The notes under the pieces are model-generated. The model was not told where the DNA came from, ran no database searches, and saw only the letters and a program-made list of their open reading frames with translations. Of a stretch of 64,000 nucleotides of DNA, positions 41,706-49,999 are shown piece after piece. The translations under genes were made by a program, and so were the position numbers. Within the stretch, counting starts at the first letter, position 1; each line of letters starts with the position of its first letter. This stretch comes from Peptoniphilus_A genitalis (lineage in GTDB: Bacteria; Bacillota; Clostridia; Tissierellales; Peptoniphilaceae), in NCBI RefSeq assembly GCF_949769225.1, contig NZ_CATKPB010000002.1. One strand, written 5' to 3'.

Positions 41706-42083
41706 TTAGCAACAAGAGCTGTTACTTCCACAACACCCTTGATTTGCTTCTTTATCCTCACTACTTTCAAGATAATCTTTAGAAATTTGTAAAAGTTCCA
41801 TTATTTCTTCATTTTTTGGATATCTTCCTTCTATGACGATATCGTCGTCCACAAGGATTAAGGGCAGATTATCGGCTCCATTTTTATCCAAAGCATCTTT
41901 TACCTTCTTATTATTGACAAATGCCATTGGCTCACTAGATAAATTGTATCTTTCAATAGTGATACCATTTTTCTTTAAGTTGTTAATTACTGTAGAAATA
42001 CGCACTAGTTCAGGATCTACATTAACTCCACAAACACCTGTATCACAACACATAGCTGGTTCATAAATTGACATTCTTTTCAT
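41706..42083 (-). CDS. arsD: arsenite metallochaperone ArsD
   Basis: 125 residues. N-terminal thioredoxin-like part 'MSIYEPAMCCDTGVCG' carries Cys-Cys and Cys used to bind As(III); 'LPLILVDDDIVIEGRYP' is the conserved core; the C-terminus 'GCCGSNSSCC' has two more vicinal Cys pairs. It passes arsenite to ArsA and can act as a weak repressor. ATG 42083 is preferred (AAAGGG at 42093-42098); the longer TTG frame to 42104 contains that site. Confidence 0.94.
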   Translation of the reverse strand: MKRMSIYEPAMCCDTGVCGVNVDPELVRISTVINNLKKNGITIERYNLSSEPMAFVNNKKVKDALDKNGADNLPLILVDDDIVIEGRYPKNEEIMELLQISKDYLESSEDKEANQGCCGSNSSCC

Positions 42084-42128
42084 TTTTTTACACCCTTTCT
42101 TCAATCTTTTAAAATAAATTTTATTAAC

Positions 42129-42148
42129 ATATCAAGTTTTTTTGATAT
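42129..42148 (-). promoter_or_regulatory. internal ArsR-type operator before arsD
   Basis: ATATCAA-gttttt-TTGATAT, perfect 7-base arms between arsR and arsD. The core ATCAA..TTGAT is shared with the main ars operator at 42474-42495, so ArsR (or ArsD) may bind here as well. Confidence 0.6.
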
Positions 42149-42181
42149 GAGGAGCCTTTTTTTAGTTACCCCTAAAGGTAA

Positions 42182-42463
42182 CTAATTTCTTGTTGTAACT
42201 TCTAAAAACATCTCTATTATTTCTTGTCTTCCTTGCTCAGATATAGTGTAGTAAACCCATTTGCCATCTTCTCTTGCTGTAACAATTCCTGACTCGATCA
42301 ATATTTTCATATGGTATGACAAGCCTGATTGTGTTAAATCTAGTTCTTCTAGTAAGTTACAGGCACATTCTTCTCCATTTTTTAATAAATCTAATATCTC
42401 TAGGCGAATCGCCACTGAGAAGGCTTTAAATATCTTTGCAGTTTTTTCTAAATCTCTGTTCAT
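42182..42463 (-). CDS. arsR: ArsR family arsenic-responsive repressor
   Basis: 93 residues; wHTH with the arsenic-binding 'GEECACNLLEELDLTQSGLS', i.e. a C-x-C pair in the DNA-recognition helix region ('ECAC', variant of ELCVCDL), then 'YHMKILIESGIVTAREDGKW'. Released from DNA by As(III). First gene of the ars operon, directly behind a palindromic operator. No usual RBS spacing problem; start ATG 42463. Confidence 0.94.
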   Translation of the reverse strand: MNRDLEKTAKIFKAFSVAIRLEILDLLKNGEECACNLLEELDLTQSGLSYHMKILIESGIVTAREDGKWVYYTISEQGRQEIIEMFLEVTTRN

Positions 42464-42473
42464 AAAAATCCCT

Positions 42474-42527
42474 CACATCAAATTATTTTGATGTGTTTAT
42501 AATATTACTAGTTGTTCTTCTTGTCAA
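42474..42527 (-). promoter_or_regulatory. ars promoter and ArsR operator
   Basis: On the minus strand TTGACA (42527-42522), 17-base spacer, TATTAT (42504-42499). Right after it lies CACATCAAATT/ATTTTGATGTG (42474-42495), a 22-base palindrome with a single mismatched pair, where ArsR would block transcription. Confidence 0.85.
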
Positions 42528-42688
42528 GTCTATTTTCGTGAAATATCAAAAATACTTCTGATAATCTTATCATCTATATTATTATTAATGTTAGTTTCTA
42601 TTATGTGTATTCTTAGGCTATGAACATGTAAGTTTATAAAAAGACGTTACAAGCATCACCTATTCTTTTTATCAGACATTTATAATCC

Positions 42689-42934
42689 TCAAGAACCATT
42701 TGTAATTTTGTGTAACTTATTAGAAAGATCAGCAGCATTAACTGTATCTATATCCTTAATACTGACGACCAAGTCTTTTTTAGTGTCTCGTGAATATCTC
42801 TTTCTTCATCTAATAGGTTTACAAAGACTTTAATGTTTATCTTCTCTGACATTTTTAGGTAATCTTCAGCTTTCATAGAAACTGTGATATCTGATATTTT
42901 TACTGATTATTTCACTTGTCAAATTCTGATCCAT
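42689..42934 (-). pseudogene. decayed small gene with frameshifts, unknown family
   Basis: ATG 42934 has a strong site (GGGGGAG, 42944-42950) and gives MDQNLTSEIISKN, but coding continues only in the next frame (DITVSMKAEDYLKM, then SEKINIKVFVNLLDEERDIH) and, after an A6 run at 42776-42781, in a further frame (DLVVSIKDIDTVNAADL) to a stop at 42689. Restoring one base at each point gives one acidic helical protein of about 80 residues. I do not recognise it. Confidence 0.5.
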
Positions 42935-42939
42935 CCTGT

Positions 42940-43195
42940 TCACTCCCCCTAAGATATCCATAGTGTCTACATACCCTGTTATAATCTACACTCAAACTAT
43001 TCCCACAAGGTATTTTGCGAATAGAAAAATGACTTTTAAGATTTCTTTTAAAACCCTAAAAGCCTGTTCGTTTGATTTTATTATCTTGACATCAAACAAA
43101 TAGCCTCGCAATGGCTCGAGTGGTCAGTATGAATAAAATTTAATTTTTTAAAAAGCCTCGTATGTGGAAATATATCTATAACAAATCAGTTAAAT
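42940..43195. other. non-coding stretch between ars region and AAA ATPase
   Basis: About 250 bases with no gene. GC-richer bits (GCCTCGCAATGGCTCGAG near 43103) form only weak local pairing and do not make a tRNA. Confidence 0.4.
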
Positions 43196-43201
43196 TCTTC
43201 A

Positions 43202-44500
43202 TTATAAGTCCAAGCTCTCCTTGTTTAACAAAAAGTCAAATAAATTAATAGTGAGTATTCCATTTTCATCTAAAAATGGTTTTATTCGATCTTTCACGAT
43301 AATAATTTTCTTAAATGAGTCATCAATATTTAACAAGGAGGCTTTTTCTTGATTTATTTTTTCTATGGAAGGGAGGCTATATGCAGATTGAATATAATAT
43401 CTTTTGCTTCCAAGGTTGGCTATGAAATCAACTTCCAGCTGTTTCTTTATATCTTTATTATTAACATTTTCCCTTTTAATGACCATTCCTACATCAACCA
43501 TATATCCACGATATCTTAATTCGTTATAAATTATATTTTCCATTAGGTGGGTTGGTTCTATCTGCCTAAAGTTTAATCTTGCATTTCTCAACCCTACATC
43601 TTCAAAGTATATTTTATAAGGCGTGCCTATATATTTTCTCCCTTTAACATCGTATCTATAGACTCTTTTTAAAATAAAAGAATCTTCAAAATAGCCTATA
43701 AACTTATCAATTGTATTTGCAGAAATTTTAGATTTTTTTATAGATTGAAAAGTTGAAGCTATTTTACTTGGATTCGTAAGACTTGAAATTCCTGATGCTA
43801 AAATATTAAGTAAGTCTTCTAGTTCAGAAGTTAAGCGTATGTCATACCTATGAACAATATCTCGCAAATATACATTTTCGAGTTGCCCCTTTAGATAATT
43901 CATCTTATCTTCATCTGTATTCATTAAAGCTACAGCTGGTAAACCTCCATAAACTTGATATTCAGCAAAAGCATCTTCTTTATCGCCATCATATGTTTGA
44001 AGAAATTCAGAAAATACAAGGGGCATAATATGGATCTCATCACCCCTACCTGCAAATTCAGTAATGACATCTTTAGATAAGAATTTAGAATTACTCCCAG
44101 TAACATAAACATCAAAATTATCTTGACGTAAAAATCCATTTAAAACTTGCTCAAAAGATTTAAGCAATTGAACTTCATCTAAGAGAATATAAAATTTATC
44201 GTTATCATTCGTTTTACTCATTATATAGTCTAAAAACTTTTTAGGATCTACTAATCTTTCACCGCTTAGTAAATCTAAATCCATTAAATCTTCGCCAATT
44301 TTTAATAAATCTCTTCCTGAATCAAATGCAAATTTTATAATTTGCTTTTCATCTACTCCATTCTCAAGCAAATAATTATAAAATAGATTATTAAGTAAAT
44401 AAGATTTACCACTTCTTCTTATTCCTGTAATAATCTTAATGAATCCATTGTCTTTTTTTCGTATTAATTTATCTAAATAATAATCACGCTTTATTTCCAT
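43202..44500 (-). CDS. AAA_14/DUF4143 family ATPase
   Basis: 432 residues. Walker A GIRRSGKSYLL near residue 26, Walker B 'KFYILLDEVQLL' near 105, sensor 'DVYVTGSNSKFL', arginine motif 'FAGRGDEIHI', then the DUF4143 domain ('RYDVKGRKYIGTPYKIYFED', 'ENIIYNELRYRG') ending in a PD-(D/E)xK-like 'EVDFIA' stretch. Common in anaerobes and on islands; function unknown. Single gene on the minus strand in the accessory block. Confidence 0.9.
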   Translation of the reverse strand: MEIKRDYYLDKLIRKKDNGFIKIITGIRRSGKSYLLNNLFYNYLLENGVDEKQIIKFAFDSGRDLLKIGEDLMDLDLLSGERLVDPKKFLDYIMSKTNDNDKFYILLDEVQLLKSFEQVLNGFLRQDNFDVYVTGSNSKFLSKDVITEFAGRGDEIHIMPLVFSEFLQTYDGDKEDAFAEYQVYGGLPAVALMNTDEDKMNYLKGQLENVYLRDIVHRYDIRLTSELEDLLNILASGISSLTNPSKIASTFQSIKKSKISANTIDKFIGYFEDSFILKRVYRYDVKGRKYIGTPYKIYFEDVGLRNARLNFRQIEPTHLMENIIYNELRYRGYMVDVGMVIKRENVNNKDIKKQLEVDFIANLGSKRYYIQSAYSLPSIEKINQEKASLLNIDDSFKKIIIVKDRIKPFLDENGILTINLFDFLLNKESLDL

Positions 44501-44760
44501 AAACCTACACCCCTATCTATTTATAATTATTTCCGTTTTGGAACTTAATCTAAGTATATTATAAGGTGTAAAATCATATAATTCAAATATATTTAAAAAT
44601 AATTCCATATCGGACATATTTTTAAATTAGTGTTTAACATTTCCATTCACGTATTTGTCCAGTTTTTATTCGAGCATTTAGCATTATTATTTAATTAGAT
44701 TTTTATGGTGTAATTCCTAATGAACAAGAACTGAGTATACGTGGTGGAGCTATTTTTGCA
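44501..44760. other. gene-free stretch
   Basis: AT-rich, no credible gene. A start-less plus-strand open stretch near 44700-44815 reads GVIPNEQELSIRGGAIFAIK but its end is only the translated terminator hairpin, so it is not called as a gene. Confidence 0.4.
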
Positions 44761-44806
44761 ATTAAAAGACCCGATCTACACCGCTTTATGGGGTATGTCG
44801 GGTTCT
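44761..44806 (-). terminator. intrinsic terminator downstream of the SdpI-like gene region
   Basis: ACCCGA..TAC.CC pairs with GG.GTA..TCGGGT (44769-44803) around an ATAAAGC loop and ends in CTTTTAA on the minus strand. Confidence 0.7.
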
Positions 44807-44992
44807 GTTGGTTTTATTGAATATTTAGTTTTTATTCTTGTCAATTTTCTATTTCAACTTCAACTGAAGATTTAAATATTACTTTAAGATTTTCATCATA
44901 AACTATAATCTTTTAATTTGTTAATTTGTCATTGAAGCCACCGCTTACCTTCGCTATTACATTAGCATTAATAATTGTATTTACATTTTTGT

Positions 44993-45078
44993 TCATAGAA
45001 ATTTTGCATTAGCAATTAAAATTATAAGAATTAATACTACACCCCAAGACTCAACGTCGTCACCTTGTATTACTGGTT
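44993..45078 (-). pseudogene. possible C-terminal relic of a cell-wall-anchored protein
   Basis: Minus strand reads KPVIQGDDVESWGVVLILII then LIANAKFL and a stop. The order P-x-x-G-D-D, short spacer, hydrophobic helix resembles the end of LPXTG-type surface proteins, but the sorting motif is imperfect and the frame is closed just upstream. Weak call. Confidence 0.25.
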
Positions 45079-45134
45079 TATTTTTTCATTTTCAATGTAT
45101 ATAACTTTATCTTTTTTTTAATTCTTAATAGATT

Positions 45135-45473
45135 CTAACTATTTTCTTTTTTCGCCAAAGCATTATTAACTTTATATCCAATGATGAAGTAGAATAGCAT
45201 TTGCAATACAACTATGATTGTCATAGTTGTATTAGTTAGACTATTACTAAATATTATTATAATATTTAGTAATATAAAAAATATAGCATATATACGCAAA
45301 AGTTTAGCTGCATACTTATGCGCATAATTCCAGTTTTCTTTTGATTTCATACTTAATGCTGTTCTAAATCCACTATACTTACTGATATTTCCATTTGCTT
45401 TATACTTATAAAAGAAAGACAAAAACAATCCTGCTATAGGTAATAAACTAATTACAATTTTTTCAAAATTCAT
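45135..45473 (-). CDS. SdpI-family membrane protein
   Basis: 112 residues with three to four membrane helices and the SdpI signature 'YSGFRTALSMKSKENWNYAHKY' (shown here as SGFRTALSMKSKENWNYA), the conserved 'G.RT..S..s...W..a....' pattern. SdpI confers immunity to the SDP killing peptide in B. subtilis; small relatives are widespread and unstudied. ATG 45473 is supported by GGAGG (45481-45485); the longer frame to 45581 runs through a GC-rich foreign-looking stretch. No toxin gene is seen nearby. Confidence 0.78.
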   Translation of the reverse strand: MNFEKIVISLLPIAGLFLSFFYKYKANGNISKYSGFRTALSMKSKENWNYAHKYAAKLLRIYAIFFILLNIIIIFSNSLTNTTMTIIVVLQMLFYFIIGYKVNNALAKKENS

Positions 45474-45544
45474 ACAAAACCCTCCAAAAATCCTAAAGGC
45501 TACTACTTTCAACACTATTATAACCGATAATCTTATTTTCTTGA

Positions 45545-45650
45545 CATCAATACTAGATCCTCCGTCGTCGAATCTTACCAATCGAAGCGCTCTGACGGCC
45601 GCTTCTCTTGGAGATTCTTGGCATGAGACCTACCTCTATTACTACTTCAA
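45545..45650. other. GC-rich foreign segment at the rlmD 3' boundary
   Basis: About 100 bases markedly richer in G+C than all neighbours, abutting the rlmD stop. CGAATCTTACCAAT (45569-45582) is nearly repeated as CGAATCTCGTACCAAT (45659-45674), inside rlmD. This may mark the junction left by an integrated element. Confidence 0.5.
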
Positions 45651-46940
45651 TTCGCTGTGCGAATCTCGTACCAATAGGGTTAGGGCTTCAACATGAGCAG
45701 TATTTGGAAAGAGATTCACTAGTGAAATTTCTTCAACTTTATATACTTCTTTTAATGATTTTAAATCTCTTGCTTGGGTTGCTGGGTTACAGGATATATA
45801 GACTAGTCTTTCTACTGGATTTTCTTTTAAAAAGTTTACTAGTTTTTCATCTAGTCCCTTTCTCGGCGGGTCCACTATAATTTTATTTGGTGCAATTTTT
45901 TCTTCTTCCCAAAGTTTTTCTATAGTTTCTTCTGCTGGGCCATGTACAAATCTTGCAGGGATATTATTTTTCTCTGCATTTTCTCTTGCATCATCTACGG
46001 CACTTTCAACTATTTCTATTCCTATGACTTCAGGTCCAGACTTTGCCACTGAAAGTGATATGGATCCAACACCACAATAGAGGTCGTAGATCTTATCATC
46101 TTCTTTAGGTTCAAGATAGTCTATTGCCTTCTTGTACAATTTTTCAGTTGCAGGTCCATTGATTTGGAAGAAGGATTCTGGGGAAATTTTATAATTTATA
46201 CCAAGTAGTCTTTCTTCTATTGTGTCGTCCCCATAAATTTTTTCAAACTCTCGTGAGTAGTGAGTCTTATCTTCCTTGTTATAGTTTAAGTAAATTGACT
46301 TAACTCCTGCATCTATGAGGTCAGACAAGACATCTTTTATCTCAAGCCTTCCCCTCTTGCTCACAAGTATTAAAAGAATATCTCCCTTGTAATTTGTCCT
46401 AATTCCTATTCTCTTAAGGTCCTTTAGTTTCTTATAATTCCACATTATTTTAAGAACCTGGTTAGCTGAATCTTTTTGCATGATGCAGGTTTTTATAGGA
46501 ACAATTTCTTTAGAATTCTTGGCAAAAAGTCCAATCTTTCCATCACTAACTTGAAATTGCATATTGTTTCTATAATGTGTTTTGTCTGGAGAATCAATAA
46601 CTTCTTCCACTTCTAAATCAAGGCCAGCAAGTTTATTTAAATTCTTATTTACATCTGCTGCCTTCCATTTTAATTCCTTATCATCGTAATAATTTAAGAA
46701 GTCACAACCACCGCAATCTTTAAAATAAGGACAGGGGGATTCCACTCTGTCCTTAGATTTTTCTAATATTCTTAAAATTTCTCCCTTGGCGAAATTTTTC
46801 TTTTTCTTAGTAATTATATACTCTACTTCATCCCCAATGACTCCACCATTTAAAAATACCGGGCTCCCATTGAGTTTAGTCATACCAAGACCCTTGAAGT
46901 CAAAGTCTATAATTTCTCCCCTGAATTTATTTTCTGCCAT
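45642..46940 (-). CDS. rlmD: 23S rRNA (uracil-5-)-methyltransferase, TrmA/RlmD family
   Basis: 432 residues: N-terminal TRAM domain, FeS cysteines 'CPYFKDCGGCDF' (about 65-76), SAM motif 'DLYCGVGSISLSV', 'VDPPRKGLDEKL', and the catalytic nucleophile 'YISCNPATQARDL'. Methylates U1939 or U747-type positions in 23S rRNA with SAM. The final residues (LLVRDSHSELK) lie where integrating elements often replace the 3' end of this gene. It overlaps cvfB by 14 bases. Which uridine is modified is not readable. Confidence 0.92.
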   Translation of the reverse strand: MAENKFRGEIIDFDFKGLGMTKLNGSPVFLNGGVIGDEVEYIITKKKKNFAKGEILRILEKSKDRVESPCPYFKDCGGCDFLNYYDDKELKWKAADVNKNLNKLAGLDLEVEEVIDSPDKTHYRNNMQFQVSDGKIGLFAKNSKEIVPIKTCIMQKDSANQVLKIMWNYKKLKDLKRIGIRTNYKGDILLILVSKRGRLEIKDVLSDLIDAGVKSIYLNYNKEDKTHYSREFEKIYGDDTIEERLLGINYKISPESFFQINGPATEKLYKKAIDYLEPKEDDKIYDLYCGVGSISLSVAKSGPEVIGIEIVESAVDDARENAEKNNIPARFVHGPAEETIEKLWEEEKIAPNKIIVDPPRKGLDEKLVNFLKENPVERLVYISCNPATQARDLKSLKEVYKVEEISLVNLFPNTAHVEALTLLVRDSHSELK

Positions 46941-47754
46941 GTCTCAACTCTATCTTTGTATCGTAAATATTTATCTTCCTATTTTTATAAAGATTACCTA
47001 CTGCTCTTTTGTAGGCTTTTTTACTCAGACCTGTTATGTCTTTAATAAGTTCTGGATCTGACTTGTCTCCTAATTCTAGAACTCCATTATTATCTTCAAG
47101 TATTTCTAAAATTAAGTCTGCATCAGCATCAATTTGTTTATAGGCTTTTTCTCTTAAAGTCAAAGTAATAAAACCTGTTTGAAGAATTCTTTGGACTCTT
47201 GCTTCTACTTCTTCTCCAACTTTGTAGATTCCCTTGATTTCTTCTATAGGAATCATGCCGTCGTATTTATTATCAATGGCAACAAAGGCACCAGGTCTGC
47301 CTATACTATAAATAGTTCCTTTGACAATGTCATTAACCTTAAAGTTCCCTTCTGTGCTTAGCTTGTCTTTTATATTCATTGTTAAAGCAAGTCTGTCGCT
47401 CTTATCATGGTAAAGATAAAGTAGATACTCATCGCCAACTGTTAGCCTTCCAAAGGATTCTTTAAAAGGTAAGAAAATGTCCTTGCCAATTCCATTGTCT
47501 ACGAAGTAACCAACCTTGGCCTTGTCAACAACCTTTAATTTCTTTAATTCTCCTACTTGAGCAAAGGGTCTTTTCAAAGTTGCTTCAAAGTCTTCATGAA
47601 TATTGTAAACAAAAGCTTCTACTTCTTCGCCTACTTTTAAATCTTCCCCTTCTCCTTTTGCAAGATTAACTCTTTCTCTATCTTGGTCCTTAAGACTTAC
47701 TCTTCCATCTTTTTTAGATGCAACTGTTAATTTTTGTATTTTTCCTAATTCCAT
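46927..47754 (-). CDS. cvfB: CvfB-family S1-like RNA-binding protein
   Basis: 275 residues: three S1-like OB folds (1-60, 70-135, 145-210; e.g. 'VKGTIYSIGRPGAFVAIDNK') and a C-terminal winged helix ('LELGDKSDPELIKDITGLSK'). CvfB in Staphylococcus binds RNA and affects virulence gene expression. Immediately upstream of rlmD in the same operon, overlapping by 14 bases; this context suggests rRNA/RNA-related work. Confidence 0.88.
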   Translation of the reverse strand: MELGKIQKLTVASKKDGRVSLKDQDRERVNLAKGEGEDLKVGEEVEAFVYNIHEDFEATLKRPFAQVGELKKLKVVDKAKVGYFVDNGIGKDIFLPFKESFGRLTVGDEYLLYLYHDKSDRLALTMNIKDKLSTEGNFKVNDIVKGTIYSIGRPGAFVAIDNKYDGMIPIEEIKGIYKVGEEVEARVQRILQTGFITLTLREKAYKQIDADADLILEILEDNNGVLELGDKSDPELIKDITGLSKKAYKRAVGNLYKNRKINIYDTKIELRHGRK

Positions 47755-48326
47755 GCCTTCTCCTCTATTATCTCTCTACCAATCTCTGTCATGCCTTCAT
47801 ATAAGTCATCTATTATACCGTAATCTATATTCTTTAAAACATCTATGCCATAATAAATAAAGGCTGGATGCTTTAATAAGTTCATAAATATTTCATAAGC
47901 CCTTGTCACTTCTCTGAGATTGTAGTACTTGGTCATGAGCATACCAAATTTCACGCACTCTTCATTTCTCGAATCTCTCATGAGTAAAATTGAAAGGCCA
48001 ATTAATTTACTTTCGTCAAACTCTATTTTTTGAAGTAGGAAAGTCAAAAAATTTCTCTCTGCTTCAAGAGCCTTTTTATCCTTAAAAAATTCTTCAAACT
48101 CTTCTATTGCTTTGCTATCTCTTAAATAATAGTCATCAAGAGCCTTGTTAAGTTCTCTTGTTTTTATGTGATTTATTTTTTCCTCTCCCTTTAGGACCCT
48201 AAGTTCATAAGATCCATCGGATAAGTTCAAATCTTTTATCTCAGCTAGATTTGTTAAATCAAAATTATTTTCTAAAAGAATTTTATAAATCGACTTTTTC
48301 TTTTTAAATATATCAAATAGTCCCAT
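47745..48326 (-). CDS. conserved hypothetical helical protein
   Basis: 193 residues, all-helical prediction, acidic, soluble; begins MGLFDIFKKKKSIYKI and has repeated short helices such as 'EECVKFGMLMTKYYNL', which look like degenerate TPR/HEAT pairs. I do not recognise a family. It overlaps cvfB by 10 bases, so it is probably translated with cvfB and rlmD. A weak RBS (AGG) precedes the ATG. Confidence 0.7.
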   Translation of the reverse strand: MGLFDIFKKKKSIYKILLENNFDLTNLAEIKDLNLSDGSYELRVLKGEEKINHIKTRELNKALDDYYLRDSKAIEEFEEFFKDKKALEAERNFLTFLLQKIEFDESKLIGLSILLMRDSRNEECVKFGMLMTKYYNLREVTRAYEIFMNLLKHPAFIYYGIDVLKNIDYGIIDDLYEGMTEIGREIIEEKAWN

Positions 48327-48439
48327 AAACCTATTTTATCACAAATGCTTCCATTATATTTATTAAATGAAAAATACTTGTCAATACGCTCACATTGATT
48401 AATATTAAAAAAGTTATCTTATAAACTAATTAAAAATTT

Positions 48440-48468
48440 CAAAAAAATAAGAGCCTAAGCTCTTATGA
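48440..48468 (-). terminator. intrinsic terminator of the VanW gene
   Basis: ATAAGAGC-ctaa-GCTCTTAT (48447-48466), perfect 8-bp stem followed by TTTTTTT on the minus strand. Confidence 0.88.
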
Positions 48469-48479
48469 AAAATTTATTT

Positions 48480-49994
48480 TTAAGATTTCTTCTTGTCCTT
48501 AGATTTTTTGGAATCTTTACGGTCTTTAGACTTCTTTGAGTCTTTGCTGTCCTTTGACTTCTTACTACTCTTGCTACTCTTGCTACTCTTGCTACTCTTA
48601 CTATTATTGTCTTCATCATCGTCATTAGACTTGGAAGAGCTCCCTGTACCCACTACTAGGACCTTACTCTTAGGAACATAGTAAGATTTTGAAATTTCTT
48701 TCTTTTCTACTACTTCTCCGTTTTTTACGACTTCCTTGTAAGTCTTGTAGGAGTAACCATTTTTTCCACTTTCCTTTACCACAGTTTCGCCTTCTGGTAT
48801 TGAGTCAGAATATGTTGTTTTTACATCTGGGCTTACAACTCCAAGTCTTTCTGGAATTATTTTTACTTGGTAGTCTCTGTCAGCTGAATTTCCCAAAACT
48901 TTAAAATCAAGTTTTTGTCCATCGGCTTCAGTCAAGATAATAATTGGATTATTTGTATTGTTTTTAAATTTTAAGTCCTTATAACCTCTTGCTACTGCAG
49001 CGTCTGTTCCAAGATCAACATAGTTAATTGGTCTAGAGTGATTGTGTCTTTCAACAATTTCTAAGTCTGATAGAATTAATGAATTGTATAAGGTTGTTGA
49101 AACTTGACAAATTCCTCCGCCAATTCCAGTTTCATATTCTCCACCAACAATAACTGTTGCATTTTTAAAACCAGTAGCTTCGCTTATTTCTCCAACAATA
49201 TCGTTAAATGAAATCTCGTCTCCAGGATTTAATTTCATGTTGTTGAATTTCTCTGAAGCAATTTTTATGTTCTCTTTTCTATTTTTAATTGATGATGAAT
49301 AATCTGTACTAAAATCACCTAAAACTTTATCAATACCTTGATAATAGTCTGATTGAATTTTGGGCTCTGTATCATAAACTGGGAGTTCTATCTTTTCTTC
49401 ATGAAGCATATCTTTATTGAGAAGTCCCTTTGCTTCATTTAAGTCAAGATACCTGCCCTTTTCTGATTTTGCTATGGTTATGGTCCCATCTTCATTAAAG
49501 ATTGGATGAGCATCAAGAGGTTTTTTGTGAATTTCTCTAGCTAAGTTAGTCAATACAGCATCCTTTTTTCCTTCATCGAAGCTTGAGTCCGCTAGAATAT
49601 TCTTTTTAAAAATCAAACTAGAAACAATATCTAAATAATTAGAAAAAAGTCCCTTACTTCTTCCAATACTATAAGCCTCATTTACAGCATCTTCTAAATT
49701 TAAGCTATAACCAAAGTCCTTTAGGGCAATGGGAAAATCTCTATCCCCATATGAAAAATTTATTTTTTTATTGTTAATTCTTTCTTCAGTAATTTTTGAG
49801 ACTTCTTTTAGTGCTTTATTCTTGGATAAGTTGGAAACATCAACATCTTCAACTCTTACTCCCCTATGAATTCCTGTGTTTAAAGATTCACTTGTAAAAT
49901 ACATTACGGAGACAAAAATAAGCATCAAAAAAATTGCTATACCTATGAGCACTTTATTATTTATATTAAAAAACTTATTTCTTAAATTCTTCAT
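48480..49994 (-). CDS. VanW-family protein with G5 domain and Ser/Lys tail
   Basis: 504 residues. One N-terminal membrane anchor (about 14-33), a peptidoglycan-binding-4 type region, the VanW domain ('LNPGDEISFNDIVGEISEAT', 'GGGICQVSTTLYNSLILSDL', 'VERHNHSRPINYV'), a G5 domain ('KNGYSYKTYKEVVKNGEVVE') and a ~50-residue low-complexity tail of SSK, SKD and KKS units. VanW proteins are extracytoplasmic and wall-linked, of unknown enzymology. The tail probably binds the wall or lipoteichoic acids. AGGAG precedes the ATG; the nth stop lies 6 bases upstream. Confidence 0.88.
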   Translation of the reverse strand: MKNLRNKFFNINNKVLIGIAIFLMLIFVSVMYFTSESLNTGIHRGVRVEDVDVSNLSKNKALKEVSKITEERINNKKINFSYGDRDFPIALKDFGYSLNLEDAVNEAYSIGRSKGLFSNYLDIVSSLIFKKNILADSSFDEGKKDAVLTNLAREIHKKPLDAHPIFNEDGTITIAKSEKGRYLDLNEAKGLLNKDMLHEEKIELPVYDTEPKIQSDYYQGIDKVLGDFSTDYSSSIKNRKENIKIASEKFNNMKLNPGDEISFNDIVGEISEATGFKNATVIVGGEYETGIGGGICQVSTTLYNSLILSDLEIVERHNHSRPINYVDLGTDAAVARGYKDLKFKNNTNNPIIILTEADGQKLDFKVLGNSADRDYQVKIIPERLGVVSPDVKTTYSDSIPEGETVVKESGKNGYSYKTYKEVVKNGEVVEKKEISKSYYVPKSKVLVVGTGSSSKSNDDDEDNNSKSSKSSKSSKSSKKSKDSKDSKKSKDRKDSKKSKDKKKS

Positions 49995-49999
49995 TTAAG

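Noticed and set aside
42154..42184. AGTTACC/GGTAACT hairpin after arsR as a terminator
   Set aside because: On the minus strand the stem is followed by A, not T, so it does not fit an intrinsic terminator; it may only affect mRNA stability.
43100..43125. tRNA-like GC-rich patch
   Set aside because: No cloverleaf, T-loop or anticodon arm can be drawn.
44700..44815. Short plus-strand peptide with an ELSIRGG stretch, resembling a double-glycine bacteriocin leader
   Set aside because: No start codon in frame, no RBS, and its second half is only the translated terminator hairpin.
48493..48681. Plus-strand frame with long leucine runs
   Set aside because: Antisense of the Ser/Lys-rich VanW tail.
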